From: Hyphomicrobium_A sp963745205
GTDB lineage: Bacteria > Pseudomonadota > Alphaproteobacteria > Rhizobiales > Hyphomicrobiaceae
Direction: 5' to 3'
DNA length: 64,000 nt
NCBI GenBank assembly: GCA_963745205.1
Contig: CAVUWX010000021.1
Coordinates: 1-64,000 of the forward strand
A program made the position numbers and the translations under genes. Within the stretch, counting starts at the first letter, position 1. Every line of letters begins with the position of its first letter. The notes beneath the pieces are model-generated. The model was not told the DNA's origin and ran no database searches. It worked only from the letters and a program-made list of their open reading frames with translations. This document shows positions 41,681-52,900 of the stretch, in pieces.

Positions 41681-41717
41681 AAAAAGGGGCGCCCATCCTG
41701 AGATGGACGCCCCTTTT
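41681..41717. terminator. Bidirectional rho-independent terminator
   Basis: AAAAGGGGCGCCCATC-CTGA-GATGGACGCCCCTTTT: a stem of about 14 bp with one mismatch, flanked by A- and T-tracts. It serves both the HPr operon and the convergent TadG-like gene. Confidence 0.88.
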
Positions 41718-41742
41718 CCGCTGCGGGGCTGGGTCGTGGAGG

Positions 41743-43131
41743 CTACTTCGAAAGGTAGAGCGAGGTGAGTTTCAGCGCGATGTCGCGAAAAGCCTGCTGG
41801 AGCTGAGTACCGTCATCTGCGCTGTAGAACTTGCCGGGGTCCGTCGCGCACTGGTTGAGCGTGTCGATAGCGGTCTGGTTTCCGCCGAGCTGGAACCCAA
41901 CCGTGTAGACCACGATACCCTTGGCCTTCATCGCCGTGCACAAAGAGCGCGCCTGTGTCGTCGAGCAGCCGTTGGCCGCGCTCGAACACGTCGGGTAAGA
42001 GTTCTGATTGACCGAGATGCCGGCCGAACTGTATTGCGTATTGTACTCGCCGTCCGTCATCAGGATCGCGATCTTCTCCAAGTTGGCGGAGCCGTACGCG
42101 GCAGGCGTACTGGTCGGCCATAGCGAAGCCCAGTTGGGCGAAAGCGTGTACCAGGCCCACGCCGTGCCGAGGTGGCCCGCGGTGCCGCCCCCGGCGGAGA
42201 GCCCGGCAACTTTGTTGAGAAGCGCCGTCTTGTCGCTGCTCAATGGCATCACCTCGGCCCCGACCGGGACGGTGCACACGCCCTTCTTGGTGGTGGTGCC
42301 GGTGAAGGTCGAGGTGTAGTGGCCCATCGCGTATTGACCCGTCGCAGGTGCAGCGTCGGTGTATTTCTGCGTGCCGGTTCGCTCCACTACGCAGTCCGAC
42401 AAATAGTAGGTCGTCCCTGAGACGCTTTTCGACGTGGCTAGGGTCGTGCTGCGTGCCTTGCCGAGCGCCGTGGTGTTCGGCAACCGGATGTCCTCCGAGA
42501 AGGGCACGATCGCCACCTTGGAGGTGAATTTGCTCTGATCACTCCAGACAATGATGTTGATGAGATCGGAGGCAGAGGATTGTAGATCGACGAGCTTTTG
42601 TCCGGCCATCGAGCCCGTGATGTCGAGCATCATGGCGACCTCGATGTTCTGACCGCCGTTGCCACCGGTGGCAAGCTGGGCCTGGGAGAACTGCGTCGTT
42701 GCGGTGCTGATCAGCGGCAGCTGGGAGATGCTGGCGAGCTGCAGGAACGGCGTCTTGATGTACGCGGTGCCGCTCGCGGTCATGGACATGCCGTCGCTGC
42801 CGACGGCGAAGGCGATCGAGTCGCCGGTCACTGGAAGGCGGCTGGCGACGTTCTGACTGTAGAACTTCTGCGCCGTCGCGATGGCGCCGGCGGTATCGCT
42901 GGCGTTGGTCTGCAGCCAGCGCCCGCCGGCGAGGACAGCTGCGTCGACCGCGGCGATGGTCTGGTCGCGCGCGTGCAGCCAGCGGCTGATATCAACCGCG
43001 GCGCCGATTGCCAGCATCAGCACGACCGCCATCAAGGCATAAATGATGGCAACGTTGCCGGAGCGATCGGCTCCGAAACGCGCAAGACCGCGCAAGGTGC
43101 CAAGATCGCGGCGCGGGGAAATCGATGTCAT
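41743..43131 (-). CDS. TadG-like pilus assembly protein with vWA domain
   Basis: A 462-residue protein. The N-terminus has a Flp/TadE-like segment: DRSGNVAIIYALMAVVLMLA followed by an Ala-rich helix, as in TadG. Later comes a von Willebrand A domain with the MIDAS motif DITGS (MMLDITGSMAGQK) and ILMTDGEYNTQ, and six or more Cys in the second half. It would be anchored in the inner membrane with the vWA domain in the periplasm or surface-exposed. No other tad genes are adjacent, so it is an orphan. Confidence 0.9.
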   Translation of the reverse strand: MTSISPRRDLGTLRGLARFGADRSGNVAIIYALMAVVLMLAIGAAVDISRWLHARDQTIAAVDAAVLAGGRWLQTNASDTAGAIATAQKFYSQNVASRLPVTGDSIAFAVGSDGMSMTASGTAYIKTPFLQLASISQLPLISTATTQFSQAQLATGGNGGQNIEVAMMLDITGSMAGQKLVDLQSSASDLINIIVWSDQSKFTSKVAIVPFSEDIRLPNTTALGKARSTTLATSKSVSGTTYYLSDCVVERTGTQKYTDAAPATGQYAMGHYTSTFTGTTTKKGVCTVPVGAEVMPLSSDKTALLNKVAGLSAGGGTAGHLGTAWAWYTLSPNWASLWPTSTPAAYGSANLEKIAILMTDGEYNTQYSSAGISVNQNSYPTCSSAANGCSTTQARSLCTAMKAKGIVVYTVGFQLGGNQTAIDTLNQCATDPGKFYSADDGTQLQQAFRDIALKLTSLYLSK

Positions 43132-43368
43132 GGCTACGCCACTCCTGAAGATCTTTTCGTTTGTTTTGCCGCAATATGGACTTTTGCAAATGTAAGAACA
43201 GTAAAAGTGCTAAAATTTATTAGTCTTACTTAATGTATGGTTATCTATTGTCCGTGACGGCAGGGTAAATATTTGATTTACTTGCCGCGCAGATTTGAAG
43301 GGGACTTGATCACCCTCTGGAACGCCGCTCCCGCCGGCCCAGTCGTGACCGAGCCAGGTCGGCAAGAG

Positions 43369-43390
43369 GATATAAGGACTTGTTTATATC
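43369..43390 (+). promoter_or_regulatory. Palindromic operator candidate upstream of ahcY
   Basis: GATATAA-(8 nt)-TTATATC within a GC-rich leader, 92 bp before the ahcY ATG. Alphaproteobacterial SAM-cycle genes are known to be controlled by ArsR-type SahR/SamR repressors that bind AT-rich palindromes; whether this is such a site is inference. The 350-bp gap 43132-43481 otherwise holds only the divergent promoter region, with AT-rich DNA around 43190-43280. Confidence 0.55.
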
Positions 43391-43481
43391 TTGTTGCGGC
43401 TTCGGCCGCGGCCCGCTAGAACCACGGCCAACCGATCACGGGCGGCCGCTGGCCGTCGAGAGCCTCGAAAAGGAGCACGCG

Positions 43482-44885
43482 ATGGGTCGTGGTGCCGACT
43501 ACGTCGTCAAGGACATCAATCTCGCCGACTGGGGCCGCAAGGAAATCGCCATCGCCGAGACCGAAATGCCGGGTCTGATGGCGACGCGCGAGGAGTTCAG
43601 CGCGGCAAAGCCCCTGAAGGGCGCCCGCATCGCGGGCTCGCTGCACATGACCATCCAGACCGCGGTGCTGATCGAGACCTTGAAAGCGCTCGGCGCCGAC
43701 ATCCGCTGGGCCTCTTGCAACATTTACTCGACCCAGGATCACGCCGCCGCCGCCGTCGCCGCCGTCGGCATCCCCGTGTTCGCCTTCAAGGGCGAGACGC
43801 TGAAGGAGTACTGGGACTTCACCCGCCGCATCCTCGAGTGGGGCGACGGGGGCACGCCCAACCTGATCCTCGACGACGGTGGCGACGCCACTCTGCTCGT
43901 GCACCTCGGCCTGCGTGCCGAGAAGGGGGACACCGCCTTCTTGGATAAGCCCGGCTCCGAAGAGGAGGAGGTTCTCTTCGCGCTCATCAAGCGCACGCTG
44001 AAGGAGAAGCCCGGCTGGTTCGCCGAGCTCGCCAAAAACATCAAGGGCGTGTCGGAGGAGACGACGACCGGCGTCCATCGCCTCTACGAGATGCAGAAGA
44101 AGGGCGCGCTGCTGTTCCCGGCGATCAACGTCAACGACTCGGTCACGAAGTCGAAGTTCGACAACCTCTACGGCTGTCGCGAGAGCCTCGTCGACGGCAT
44201 CCGCCGCGGCACCGACGTGATGATGGCCGGCAAGGTGGCGATGGTCGCGGGCTTCGGCGACGTGGGCAAGGGCTCGGCCGCCTCGCTCAGGAATGCCGGC
44301 TGCCGCGTCATGGTCTCCGAGGTAGATCCCATCTGCGCGCTGCAGGCCGCCATGGAAGGCTACGAGGTCACCACCATGGAGGATGCCGCCCTGCGCGCCG
44401 ACATCTTCGTGACCGCCACCGGCAACAAGGATGTGATCAAGACTGAGCACATGCGTGCCATGAAGGACCGCGCCATCGTCGCCAACATCGGCCACTTCGA
44501 TAACGAGATCGAGGTCGCGGGCCTCAAGAACTTCAAGTGGCACAACGTCAAGCCGCAGGTCGACGAGATCGAGTTCCCCGACGGCAAGCGCATCATCCTG
44601 TTGTCGGAGGGGCGCCTCGTGAACCTCGGCAACGCCATGGGCCACCCCTCGTTCGTGATGTCGGCGTCGTTCACCAACCAGACGCTGGCGCAGATGGAGC
44701 TGTGGGCGAACGCCGGTACCTACGAGAAGAAGGTCTACACGTTGCCCAAGCACCTCGACGAGAAGGTCGCCCGCCTGCATTTGAAGAAGATCGGCGTGAG
44801 GCTGACCAAGCTGACGCCCGAGCAGGCGGCCTATATCGGGGTCAAGGAGCAGGGCCCCTACAAGGGCGACCATTACCGCTATTGA
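43482..44885 (+). CDS. ahcY: Adenosylhomocysteinase
   Basis: A 467-residue enzyme that splits S-adenosylhomocysteine into homocysteine and adenosine with bound NAD, ending methylation feedback. It has SLHMTIQTAVLIETL, NIYSTQDHAAAA, the NAD Rossmann motif VAGFGDVGKGSAASL, and the C-terminal KGDHYRY with the NAD-contacting Lys/Tyr. AAAGGAG before the ATG at 43482 sets the start; an upstream GC-rich extension is not coding. It is monocistronic. Confidence 0.97.
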   Translation: MGRGADYVVKDINLADWGRKEIAIAETEMPGLMATREEFSAAKPLKGARIAGSLHMTIQTAVLIETLKALGADIRWASCNIYSTQDHAAAAVAAVGIPVFAFKGETLKEYWDFTRRILEWGDGGTPNLILDDGGDATLLVHLGLRAEKGDTAFLDKPGSEEEEVLFALIKRTLKEKPGWFAELAKNIKGVSEETTTGVHRLYEMQKKGALLFPAINVNDSVTKSKFDNLYGCRESLVDGIRRGTDVMMAGKVAMVAGFGDVGKGSAASLRNAGCRVMVSEVDPICALQAAMEGYEVTTMEDAALRADIFVTATGNKDVIKTEHMRAMKDRAIVANIGHFDNEIEVAGLKNFKWHNVKPQVDEIEFPDGKRIILLSEGRLVNLGNAMGHPSFVMSASFTNQTLAQMELWANAGTYEKKVYTLPKHLDEKVARLHLKKIGVRLTKLTPEQAAYIGVKEQGPYKGDHYRY

Positions 44886-45074
44886 GGTCGATCTGCGGCT
44901 TCCCCGCAGCAGTCCCCGCACTCAATCGGCGGGTACCCGCCGTCTGGCCACGCCGCTTCAGCCTCCGCATAATCCCTTGTGATTCGCCTCACCACCCGAG
45001 GCGGGCATCGCCAGGCCTTTGCTAGCTCGTTGCGTCTTTGGCCTCGGGTTCCCACTTTCCTGCAACGGATCCCG

Positions 45075-47607
45075 ATGCAAGCAGCCGAAAACACTTCACG
45101 ATTTGGCGGCATGCGGCGCGACCTCGCGGGCCTCATGGCGGCGAGCATCGCCGGCGTGCTCCTGCTCGTGGGCGGGATCGCGGCCGGCGGCGAGATGCTG
45201 TTCGGGCTGTCGCTGAAGCAGCTCTCGGTGATCGCCGTCATCGGCGGCATGGTCATCCTCGGGCTCGTATTCTCATGGTTCACGGCGGGAAGAGCGCGGC
45301 GCGAAGCGCAAGCCGCCCGCAGCGAGAGCGCGGACTTGAAGCGCAGCCTCGCCGCCGCCGATTCCGTCATTCGCTCCGAGCCGCAGATCCTGGTGTCGTG
45401 GGCACAGAACGAGCCCCTACGCGTCGTCGCCCAATCGCTGAAGGGGGTGCCCGGCCTCCCCGACAGCCCTGCGCGCTTCTTGCGCTTTGGCCAGTGGCTG
45501 GAGCCGGGCTCGGGCGCCACCCTCAAGCTGGCGCTCGATGCCTTGTTCGCCACCGGGCGCCCGTTCAACATCATCGTGCGCACGCTCGCCGGCGGTCACG
45601 TCGAGGCGGAAGGGCGCACGGCCGGTGGGCGCGCCATCTTGCGGCTGCGCGACGTTGCCGGGCACCGTGACGAGGTCGCGCGCGTCTTGGCCGAGCACGA
45701 GCGGCTCGCGCACGAGGTCCGCGCCAGCCGCGCGCTGCTCGATACCCTCCCCATGCCCGTGTGGCTGCGCGGTAAGGACGGGCGCATCACCTGGGTCAAC
45801 AACGCTTACGTAAAGGCCGTCGAGGCACACAGCCGCGCGGAGGTGCAGGAGCGCCAGATCGAGCTCTTGGAGCAGCGGCAGCGGCGGACGGCGACGCGCA
45901 CGCTTTCGCGCGGGGAGAGCTACCGCGGGCGGGTGCCGCTGATCATCGGCGGGGAGCGCCGGCTGCATGACGTGACCGTGATCCCGTACGAGGATGCGAC
46001 TGCCGCCGCGGCAATCGACGTGAGCGTCATCGAGAAGGCGCAAGGGGAGCTCGACCGGCAAATCGCCGCCTACGACCGCACGCTCGACCGCGTCGCCTCC
46101 GCCGTCGCCATCTTCAGCCGCCAGCAGCAGCTCATCTTCTTCAACGAGGCCTACGCCACGCTGTGGAAGCTCGATCCCGAATGGCTCAAGACGCGGCCCC
46201 TGGATGGCGCCGTGCTCGACCGCTTGCGCGAGCTCGGCCGGCTGCCGGAGGTCGTCAACTATCCCGAGTGGAAGTCGAAGGTGCTGGCCTGCTACGAGGA
46301 AGCCACCTCGCAGGAGGACTGGTGGCACCTGCCCGACGGCCGCATGCTGCACGTCATGACCGAGAAGCGGTCGGACGGCGGCGTGACCTACCTGTTCATC
46401 GACGAGACCGAGCGGCTGGCGCTCGAGCGCGAATACAACGCCCTCATCGACGTGCAGCGCGAGACGCTCGACAGCCTCAAGGAAGGCGTCGCCGTGTTCG
46501 CGACCGACGGGCGGCTCAAGCTGTTCAACTCGGCCTTCGCCGAAATCTGGAGCCTGTCGCGCCGCGTGCTCGCCGAGAGCCCGCACATCGACGAGTTCAT
46601 CGCGCTCGCGCGCGCCCACTACGAGGATGCTCCGACCTGGGCGCGCATCGGCGGCGTCGTCACATCGTTCTCCGAGCAGCGCGAGGCCTTCGAGGGCCAG
46701 ATGGTGCGCCCGGACAATTCGATCATCGACTACGCGGCGATGCCGTTGCCCGACGGAGCGACCCTATTCACGTTCGCGGACGTGACGGATGCCAAGAGCT
46801 ACCAGCGGGCGCTCGAGGAGCGCAACGAGGCCCTCGTCGCCGCCGACCGCATGAAAAACGACTTCATCAGCCACGTGTCCTACGAGCTGCGCACGCCGCT
46901 GACCAACATCATCGGCTTCAGCGAGCTGCTGGCCAATCCGCAGATCGGCCTCCTCAACGAGAAGCAGCACGAGTACCTGGGCGACATCTCCGCCTCCTCG
47001 AAGACGCTGCTCGCCATCATCGACGATATCCTCACGCTGGCAACGATGGACGCGGGCGCCATGGAGCTGAAGCTCGGACCCGTCGATGTGCGCAAGGTCA
47101 TCGACGCGGCGATCCTCGGTATCTGCGAAGTCCGCCCTCCGTTCCCGCCTCACGCTGCACATCGCCGCCGATGACGACGCGATGCACTTCATCGCGGACG
47201 AAGCCCGCGTGCGGCAGATCCTCTATAATCTGCTGTCCAACGCGGTCGGCTTCTCCAAGCCGGGCGACACCGTCCGCATAAGCTGCCGGCGCGAGGACAG
47301 CACGATGGTGTTCACGGTGGAGGACCAGGGCATCGGCATTCCGAAAGATCAGCAGTGGCGCGTGTTCGAGCGTTTCGAGAGCCGTAGCCATGGCTCGGGG
47401 CACCGCGGCGCCGGGCTTGGGCTGTCGATCGTCAAGGCTCTGGTCGAACTGCACGGCGGCACCGTCTCGCTCGAGTCGGAGCCGGAACTCGGCACGCGCG
47501 TGACCGTGCGGCTGCCGGAGAGCGGGCGCGCGCTTGCGGGCGCCGAGCCCAGATTGCCTCAACAAGGCCCCCTCCGGCCGCTATCCAGCGGCGGTACCGC
47601 CGCATGA
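45075..47607 (+). pseudogene. PAS-containing membrane histidine kinase, frame-broken by one base
   Basis: The frame from MQAAENTSRFGGMRRDLAGL has two helices at about residues 18-38 and 46-64, then several PAS-like segments (LLDTLPMPVWLRGKDGRITW, ASAVAIFSRQQQLIFFNEAY, VFATDGRLKLFNSAFAEIWS) and the H box FISHVSYELRTPLTNIIGFS. It breaks near 47125; in the next frame KSALRSRLTLHIAADDDAMH continues into the ATPase domain (NLLSNAVGFSKPG, VEDQGIGIP, GLGLSIVKALVELHGG). The arrangement is that of DivL/PleC-like alphaproteobacterial kinases. The H box has Tyr (HVSYELR), exactly as in DivL, where Tyr replaces the phosphoacceptor His. Confidence 0.82.
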
Positions 47608-47619
47608 TGTGATCCGAGA

Positions 47620-49179
47620 ATGACGTCTTCCTACACCATCTCCGGCGTCCGGGAGAGCGAGCTTGCCCGGCTCGCCGAGGATATCGCCTTCACCGCGCGG
47701 CCCGGCGACCTCATCGCGCTCAGCGGCGAGCTCGGCGCTGGCAAGACGACGCTCGCCCGCGCCATCATCCACGCGCTCGGCTGCGACGAGCACGAGGAGA
47801 TCCCCAGCCCGACGTTCACGCTGGTGCAGACCTACGCGACGCGGCGCATGCCGGCCGCGCACTTCGACCTTTACCGCCTCAATGCGGCCTCCGAGATCGA
47901 CGAGCTGGGCCTCGACCTCGCGCTGAAACAGGGCATTGCGCTGATCGAGTGGCCGGAGCGCGCAGGCAGCTTGCTACCAGCGAACCGGCTCGAGATCCTG
48001 CTCGGGGACGAGAACGGCGGCAGCGCGGGTGAGGACAGCGCGACGCGACGCGTGTCTCTCGCCGGGCAAGGGGACTGGGCGCCGCGATTGTCGCGGCTCG
48101 TCGCTATGCGCGAGCTGCTCACATCCAACGGCATGGAGAGCGAGGCGTGCCGGCTTAGCTACCTGCAGGGCGACGCTTCCGTGCGCCGCTACGCGCGCCT
48201 CGCACGACAAGGCGACGGCGCCATCCTCATGGACTGGGCGCGCCAGCCGGACGGCCCCGCCATCCGCAACGGCCTGCCCTACAGCCGCATCGCGCACCTT
48301 GCCGAGGACGTGCGCCCGTTCGTGGCGGTCGCGGCGGCGCTGCGCGCGGCCGGGCTTAGCGTGCCGCAGATCTACGCGCAGGACCTCGGCCAAGGCTTCC
48401 TGCTCATCGAGGACCTCGGCGACCGCGTGTTCGCCGTCGAGGTTCGAACCGGCGCCAGCGATCAGGCGCAGCTGTGGCGCGCCGCGACCGAGGCACTGGC
48501 CGCGCTTTCGGCGGTCGCCCCGCCCCCAACCCTGCCGGTCGGCGACGGCTCGATGCATCGGCTGCCCTCCTATGACCATGGCGCAATGTCGATCGAGGCC
48601 GAGCTGTTGCTCGATTGGTACTTGCCGGCGTTGCATGGGTCCGCGGTTCCCGACGACGCCCGCGCGGATTTCCTGTCGCTTTGGGGCACCGTTTTCGACC
48701 GCCTCGCCGCGATGCCCGCCGGGTGGGTGTTGCGGGACTACCACTCGCCCAATCTTCTCTGGCTTCCAGAGCGCGAAGGGATTGCGCGCGTCGGCGTCAT
48801 CGACTTTCAGGATGCGATGCGCGGGCCCCCCGCCTACGACCTCGTCTCACTCCTGCAGGATGCCCGCGTCGATGTCGCTCCCGAGCTTGAAGCTGCCGTC
48901 TTCGATCACTACTGTGCGGCCGTCACTGCGCGACAGACGGGTTTCGACCGTGACGCATTCGCCTTCGCCTATGCCGCGCTCGGCGCGCAGCGCAACACCA
49001 AGATTCTCGGCATCTTCGCGCGCCTCGCCAAGCGCGACGGCAAGCCCGCGTACCTTCGCCACGTCCCGCGGCTGTGGAGCTATCTCGAGCGCGACCTCTC
49101 GCACCCGGACCTCGCCGGCCTCAAGCGCTGGTATGACAGCCATCTTCCACCCGAAGCGCGGAGCCGCGCAATCGCCTGA
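47620..49179 (+). CDS. Fusion of TsaE (t6A synthesis ATPase) and AmgK-like sugar kinase
   Basis: A 519-residue two-domain protein. Residues 1-150 are TsaE, the P-loop ATPase of tRNA t6A synthesis (SGELGAGKTTLARAIIHALG, IPSPTFTLVQTY, HFDLYRL, IEWPERAG). Residues 170-515 are an aminoglycoside-phosphotransferase-type kinase like AmgK, which phosphorylates MurNAc/GlcNAc at the anomeric carbon (LLIEDLGDRVFAVE, VLRDYHSPNLLWL, VIDFQDAMRGPPAYDLVSLL). The MurU gene follows at 16 nt, completing the AmgK-MurU recycling route. The fusion is common in alphaproteobacteria, so it is not in itself an assembly artefact. Confidence 0.92.
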   Translation: MTSSYTISGVRESELARLAEDIAFTARPGDLIALSGELGAGKTTLARAIIHALGCDEHEEIPSPTFTLVQTYATRRMPAAHFDLYRLNAASEIDELGLDLALKQGIALIEWPERAGSLLPANRLEILLGDENGGSAGEDSATRRVSLAGQGDWAPRLSRLVAMRELLTSNGMESEACRLSYLQGDASVRRYARLARQGDGAILMDWARQPDGPAIRNGLPYSRIAHLAEDVRPFVAVAAALRAAGLSVPQIYAQDLGQGFLLIEDLGDRVFAVEVRTGASDQAQLWRAATEALAALSAVAPPPTLPVGDGSMHRLPSYDHGAMSIEAELLLDWYLPALHGSAVPDDARADFLSLWGTVFDRLAAMPAGWVLRDYHSPNLLWLPEREGIARVGVIDFQDAMRGPPAYDLVSLLQDARVDVAPELEAAVFDHYCAAVTARQTGFDRDAFAFAYAALGAQRNTKILGIFARLAKRDGKPAYLRHVPRLWSYLERDLSHPDLAGLKRWYDSHLPPEARSRAIA

Positions 49180-49194
49180 CGGAGGCGTGCGCGC

Positions 49195-49933
49195 ATGAGC
49201 CGTTCCGTGCCGTGGAAGCCAGAGGCGGGGATCGTGCTGGCCGCAGGCCTCGGCACGCGCATGCGCCCGCTGACGGATCAAGTGCCGAAGCCGCTGGTGC
49301 GTCTCAAGGGCCGGGCTCTGATCGACCACGTGCTCGACCGGCTGGCCGAGGCAGGTATCTCTCGCGCCGTCGTCAACGTTCACTACCACGCCGATGCGCT
49401 GGAGGCGCACCTGCGCCAGCGCAAGAACCCGAGGATCGAAATCTCGGACGAGCGCGGCGTGCTGCTCGATACCGGCGGCGGCGTCGTGCGTGCCCTGCCC
49501 AAGCTCGGGTCCGGGCCGTTCTTGATTCACAACTCCGAACTCAGTGTGGATCGAGGGCATCGGCTCGAACCTCGAGCGGCTGTTTGCGGCCTGGGACAGC
49601 GGGACGATGGACTGTCTCATGCTGCTTGCATCCGCCGCGACCAGCCTCGGCTATGAAGGCTCCGGCGATTTTGCCATGGGTACCGACGGCCGCCTATCGC
49701 GCAGGGGCGAGCGGCAGATGGTGCCGTTTGTTTTTACCGGCGTATCGATCGCGCACCCGAGAATGTTTGCAAGTGCGCCCCAGGGCCGCTTCTCGCTCAA
49801 CAAGCTCTGGGACGAAGCGATCGACAAGGGACGGCTGTTCGGTGTTCGCCTCGAGGGGCTGTGGATGCACGTCGGCACGCCGGAAGCACTGACGGAGGCG
49901 GAAAGGTGGATCGAAAGTGAGGACGTGGCTTGA
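49195..49933 (+). pseudogene. murU: N-acetylmuramate alpha-1-phosphate uridylyltransferase MurU, frame-broken by one base
   Basis: GGAGG stands before the ATG at 49195. The N-terminal frame has the nucleotidyltransferase signature LAAGLGTRMRPLTDQVPKPL, NVHYHADALEAHL and LLDTGGGVVRALPKLG. At HNSE the frame is lost because of one extra A near 49538; in the next frame the protein continues SVWIEGIGSNLERLFAAWD and ends WMHVGTPEALTEAERWIESE. MurU makes UDP-MurNAc from recycled sugar phosphate, bypassing fosfomycin-sensitive MurA. Confidence 0.9.
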
Positions 49934-52900
49934 TGGGGCGTTCGGCCGAACCGGGGCGAAAGCGCCGGACAGCCCCCGCGTCTTCACCGTGCCTCCGGGG
50001 CGTCCCTTTCTCACGAGCGTTGCCCGCGCAATCCTGAGCGGCGACCTCCCGGCAACGGGCGGGAGCGCGCCCCCGACCCTCGAGCTTCCCGACGTGACGC
50101 TGCTGCTGCCGACGCGGCGCGCAGCGCGCGCCATGCAGGAGGCCTTCCTCGTCGCCAGCGGCGGACGGGCGATGCTATTGCCGCGCATCCGGCCGATCTC
50201 CGAGGGCGAGGAGGAGCTCAACCTGCTGTCGGGCCTCGCCGCGGAGACGGCGCTCGGGCCGGAGGAGCTCGAGCTGGCGCCCGCGGTAAGCGAGATCGAG
50301 CGCCGCATCGCGCTGACCATGCTCGTCGGCAAGTGGTCGCAGAGCAAGCGTCCTGCAAGTGCACATTCTGCAGGCGAAATGGCGCCAGTCGCGGGTGCGG
50401 CGGGCGACACCCCCGCGAAGGCTGCGAACCTCGCGGCCGATCTCTGTCGCCTGATGGACATGGTCGAAACGGAGGGCGTCGATTTCGCCGGGCTCGCACA
50501 GCTGGTGCCGGAGGAGTTCTCCGAGCACTGGCAGCAGACGATCGAATTCTTGAAGATCATCACCGAGGCCTGGCCGGCGCACCTCGCGGAGAGGGGTCTG
50601 CTGTCGCCGGTCGGGCGCCGCAACCGCGCGATCCTCGCCGAGGCGAAGCGCCTTGCCGACGCGGCGCCGGCGGGGCCCGTCATCGTGGCGGGAGTGACCG
50701 GCTCTATTCCCGCCACCGTCGAGCTGATGCGCACGGTGGCGCGCCTGCCCACGGGCGCGATCGTGCTGCCGGGCCTCGATCCCAACCTCGACGAGGAGAG
50801 CTGGCAAACGATCGTTCCCGGGCACCCCGAGCACCCGCAGTTCGGTCTCAAGAAGCTGCTCGACCGCCTCGATCTCACACGCGAGGATGTGCGCGTGCTT
50901 GCGGCCAACAAAGCAACCGCATCCGCCACAGGCCGCGCGGAGCTGATGGCGGAGGCGATGCGGCCGTCCGGCACCACGGCCAAGTGGTACGGCTATACCA
51001 AGCGCGCCGACCGCAGGAAGCTGCGGGCCGCGCTCGACGGCATCAGCCTGATCGAAGCTCCCTCCGCACAGGATGAAGCCGAGGTCGTGGCGCTCATTCT
51101 GCGCGAGGCGGCAGAGACCCCGGGCCGCACCGCGGCACTCATCTCACCCGACCGATTGCTCGCGCGCCGCGTCGCCATTCGGCTTGAGGCCTGGGGCATC
51201 CGCGTCGACGACTCCGCCGGGCGCCCGTTCGCCAAGACGGTGCCGGGTACCTTCCTCGACCTGACGATCGCAGCCGTATCCCAGGCCTTCGCGCCGGCCG
51301 ACGTGATGGCACTTCTGAAGCATCCGCTGACGCGGCTCGGGCTCGACCCCTTCGGCGTGCGTCGCGCCGCGCGTGCGCTCGAGATCGCCGCCTTCCGCGA
51401 TGTATACCTCGGCCAGGGCATCGGCGCCATCAAGGCGGCGCTTCAACGCGCCGAGCAAGACGTCGCCGTGGGCGACCGGCGCGAGACCGCGGTCAAGCGC
51501 CTGCGGCCGGACGACTGGAAGGGCGCGTTCGATCTCGCCGAGCGGCTTGAGGTCGCGTTTGCGCCTCTGCTCGCGGTGTTCGCTTCGGGTAAGGCCGAGC
51601 CGCTGGGGTCGATCGCGGACGCACACGTCAAGACCGCCGAGGCGCTCGCCCGCCTGCCCGAGTCAGAAGCGGACGAGGATCGATCGCCGCTCTGGCGCGA
51701 GGAGGCCGGCACGGCTGCGGCCGCGTTCTTCACCGGCCTCGCCGATCCGAACCTACCGCCGCTCGCGGTGCCCGCCGCCGACTACGCCGACCTCTACCGC
51801 AGCCTCATTGCCAAGGAGAACGTGCGCCCGCGCGTTGCCGTGCATCCGCGGCTCTTCATCTGGGGGCCGTTCGAGGCGCGCCTGCAGCAGACCGACGTCG
51901 TCGTTCTCGGCGGGCTCAACGACGGCACCTGGCCGGAGGCCGGCGAGCCCGGACCCTGGCTCAACCGCCCAATGCGGACGGTGCTCGGGCTGCCGTCGCC
52001 CGAGGAAAAGATTGGCTACGCCGCCCACGACTTCACCTCGTTCCTCGGCGCCGAGCGCGTCTACCTCACGCGCGCGCAGAAGATCGACGGCGTGCCGACC
52101 GTGGCCTCGCGCTGGTTGATGCGGATTGAAGCGCTGCTGTCGGGCCTTGGGCTTGCCGACCAGCTCCACCCGCAGCACTCGTGGCTAGGCTGGGCCCGCG
52201 CGCGCGACCGCATCGAGACGCGCATGCGCAGCTCCGCCCCCGAGCCGCGGCCGCCGCTCGCATTGCGTCCACGCAAGCTGAGCGTAACGCGCATAGAAAC
52301 GTGGCTGTCGAACCCGTACGCCATCTTCGCCAGCAGCATCCTCCACCTGGAGAAGCTGCCGCCGCTCGGCGCCGACCCGGACGCGGCGCTGAAAGGCTCG
52401 ATCGTGCACGAGATCATGAGCCGCTTCGCGCAAACCGCGCCCACGGCACTGCCGGCCGATGCCGCGGGCGAACTCGCGACCATCGCTCGCGACGTCCTCG
52501 GCCGCTACGGCGACAACCCGCGCGTCGCCGCGTTCTGGCTGCCACGCTTCCTGCGTTTTGCGCAGTGGTTCGCCGAGACGGAGCCGGAGCGGCGCCGCGG
52601 CGTCACGAGCGTCGTCGGCGAGGTCGACGGCAAGCTTGTGCTCGCGGGCCCCGGCGGCCCCTTCACGCTCACCGCCCGCGCCGACCGCATCGACGTGGGC
52701 GAAGCTGGCATCGTCATTACCGACTACAAGACGGGAACGCCGCCGACCGATAACCGCATCAAGCAGGGGGTCGCGCCGCAGCTTCCGCTCGAGGCAGCGA
52801 TCGCGCGCGGGGAGGCGGGCTTCACCGGCATTGCCGAGCACCGTGTCACGGGGCTGCGCTACATCAAGGCCTCGGGCGGAGAGCCCGCGGGCGAAGAGCG

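Noticed and set aside
43391..43481. Possible SAM/SAH riboswitch in the ahcY leader
   Set aside because: GC-rich hairpins are present but I could not match the conserved core of a known SAM or SAH riboswitch class.
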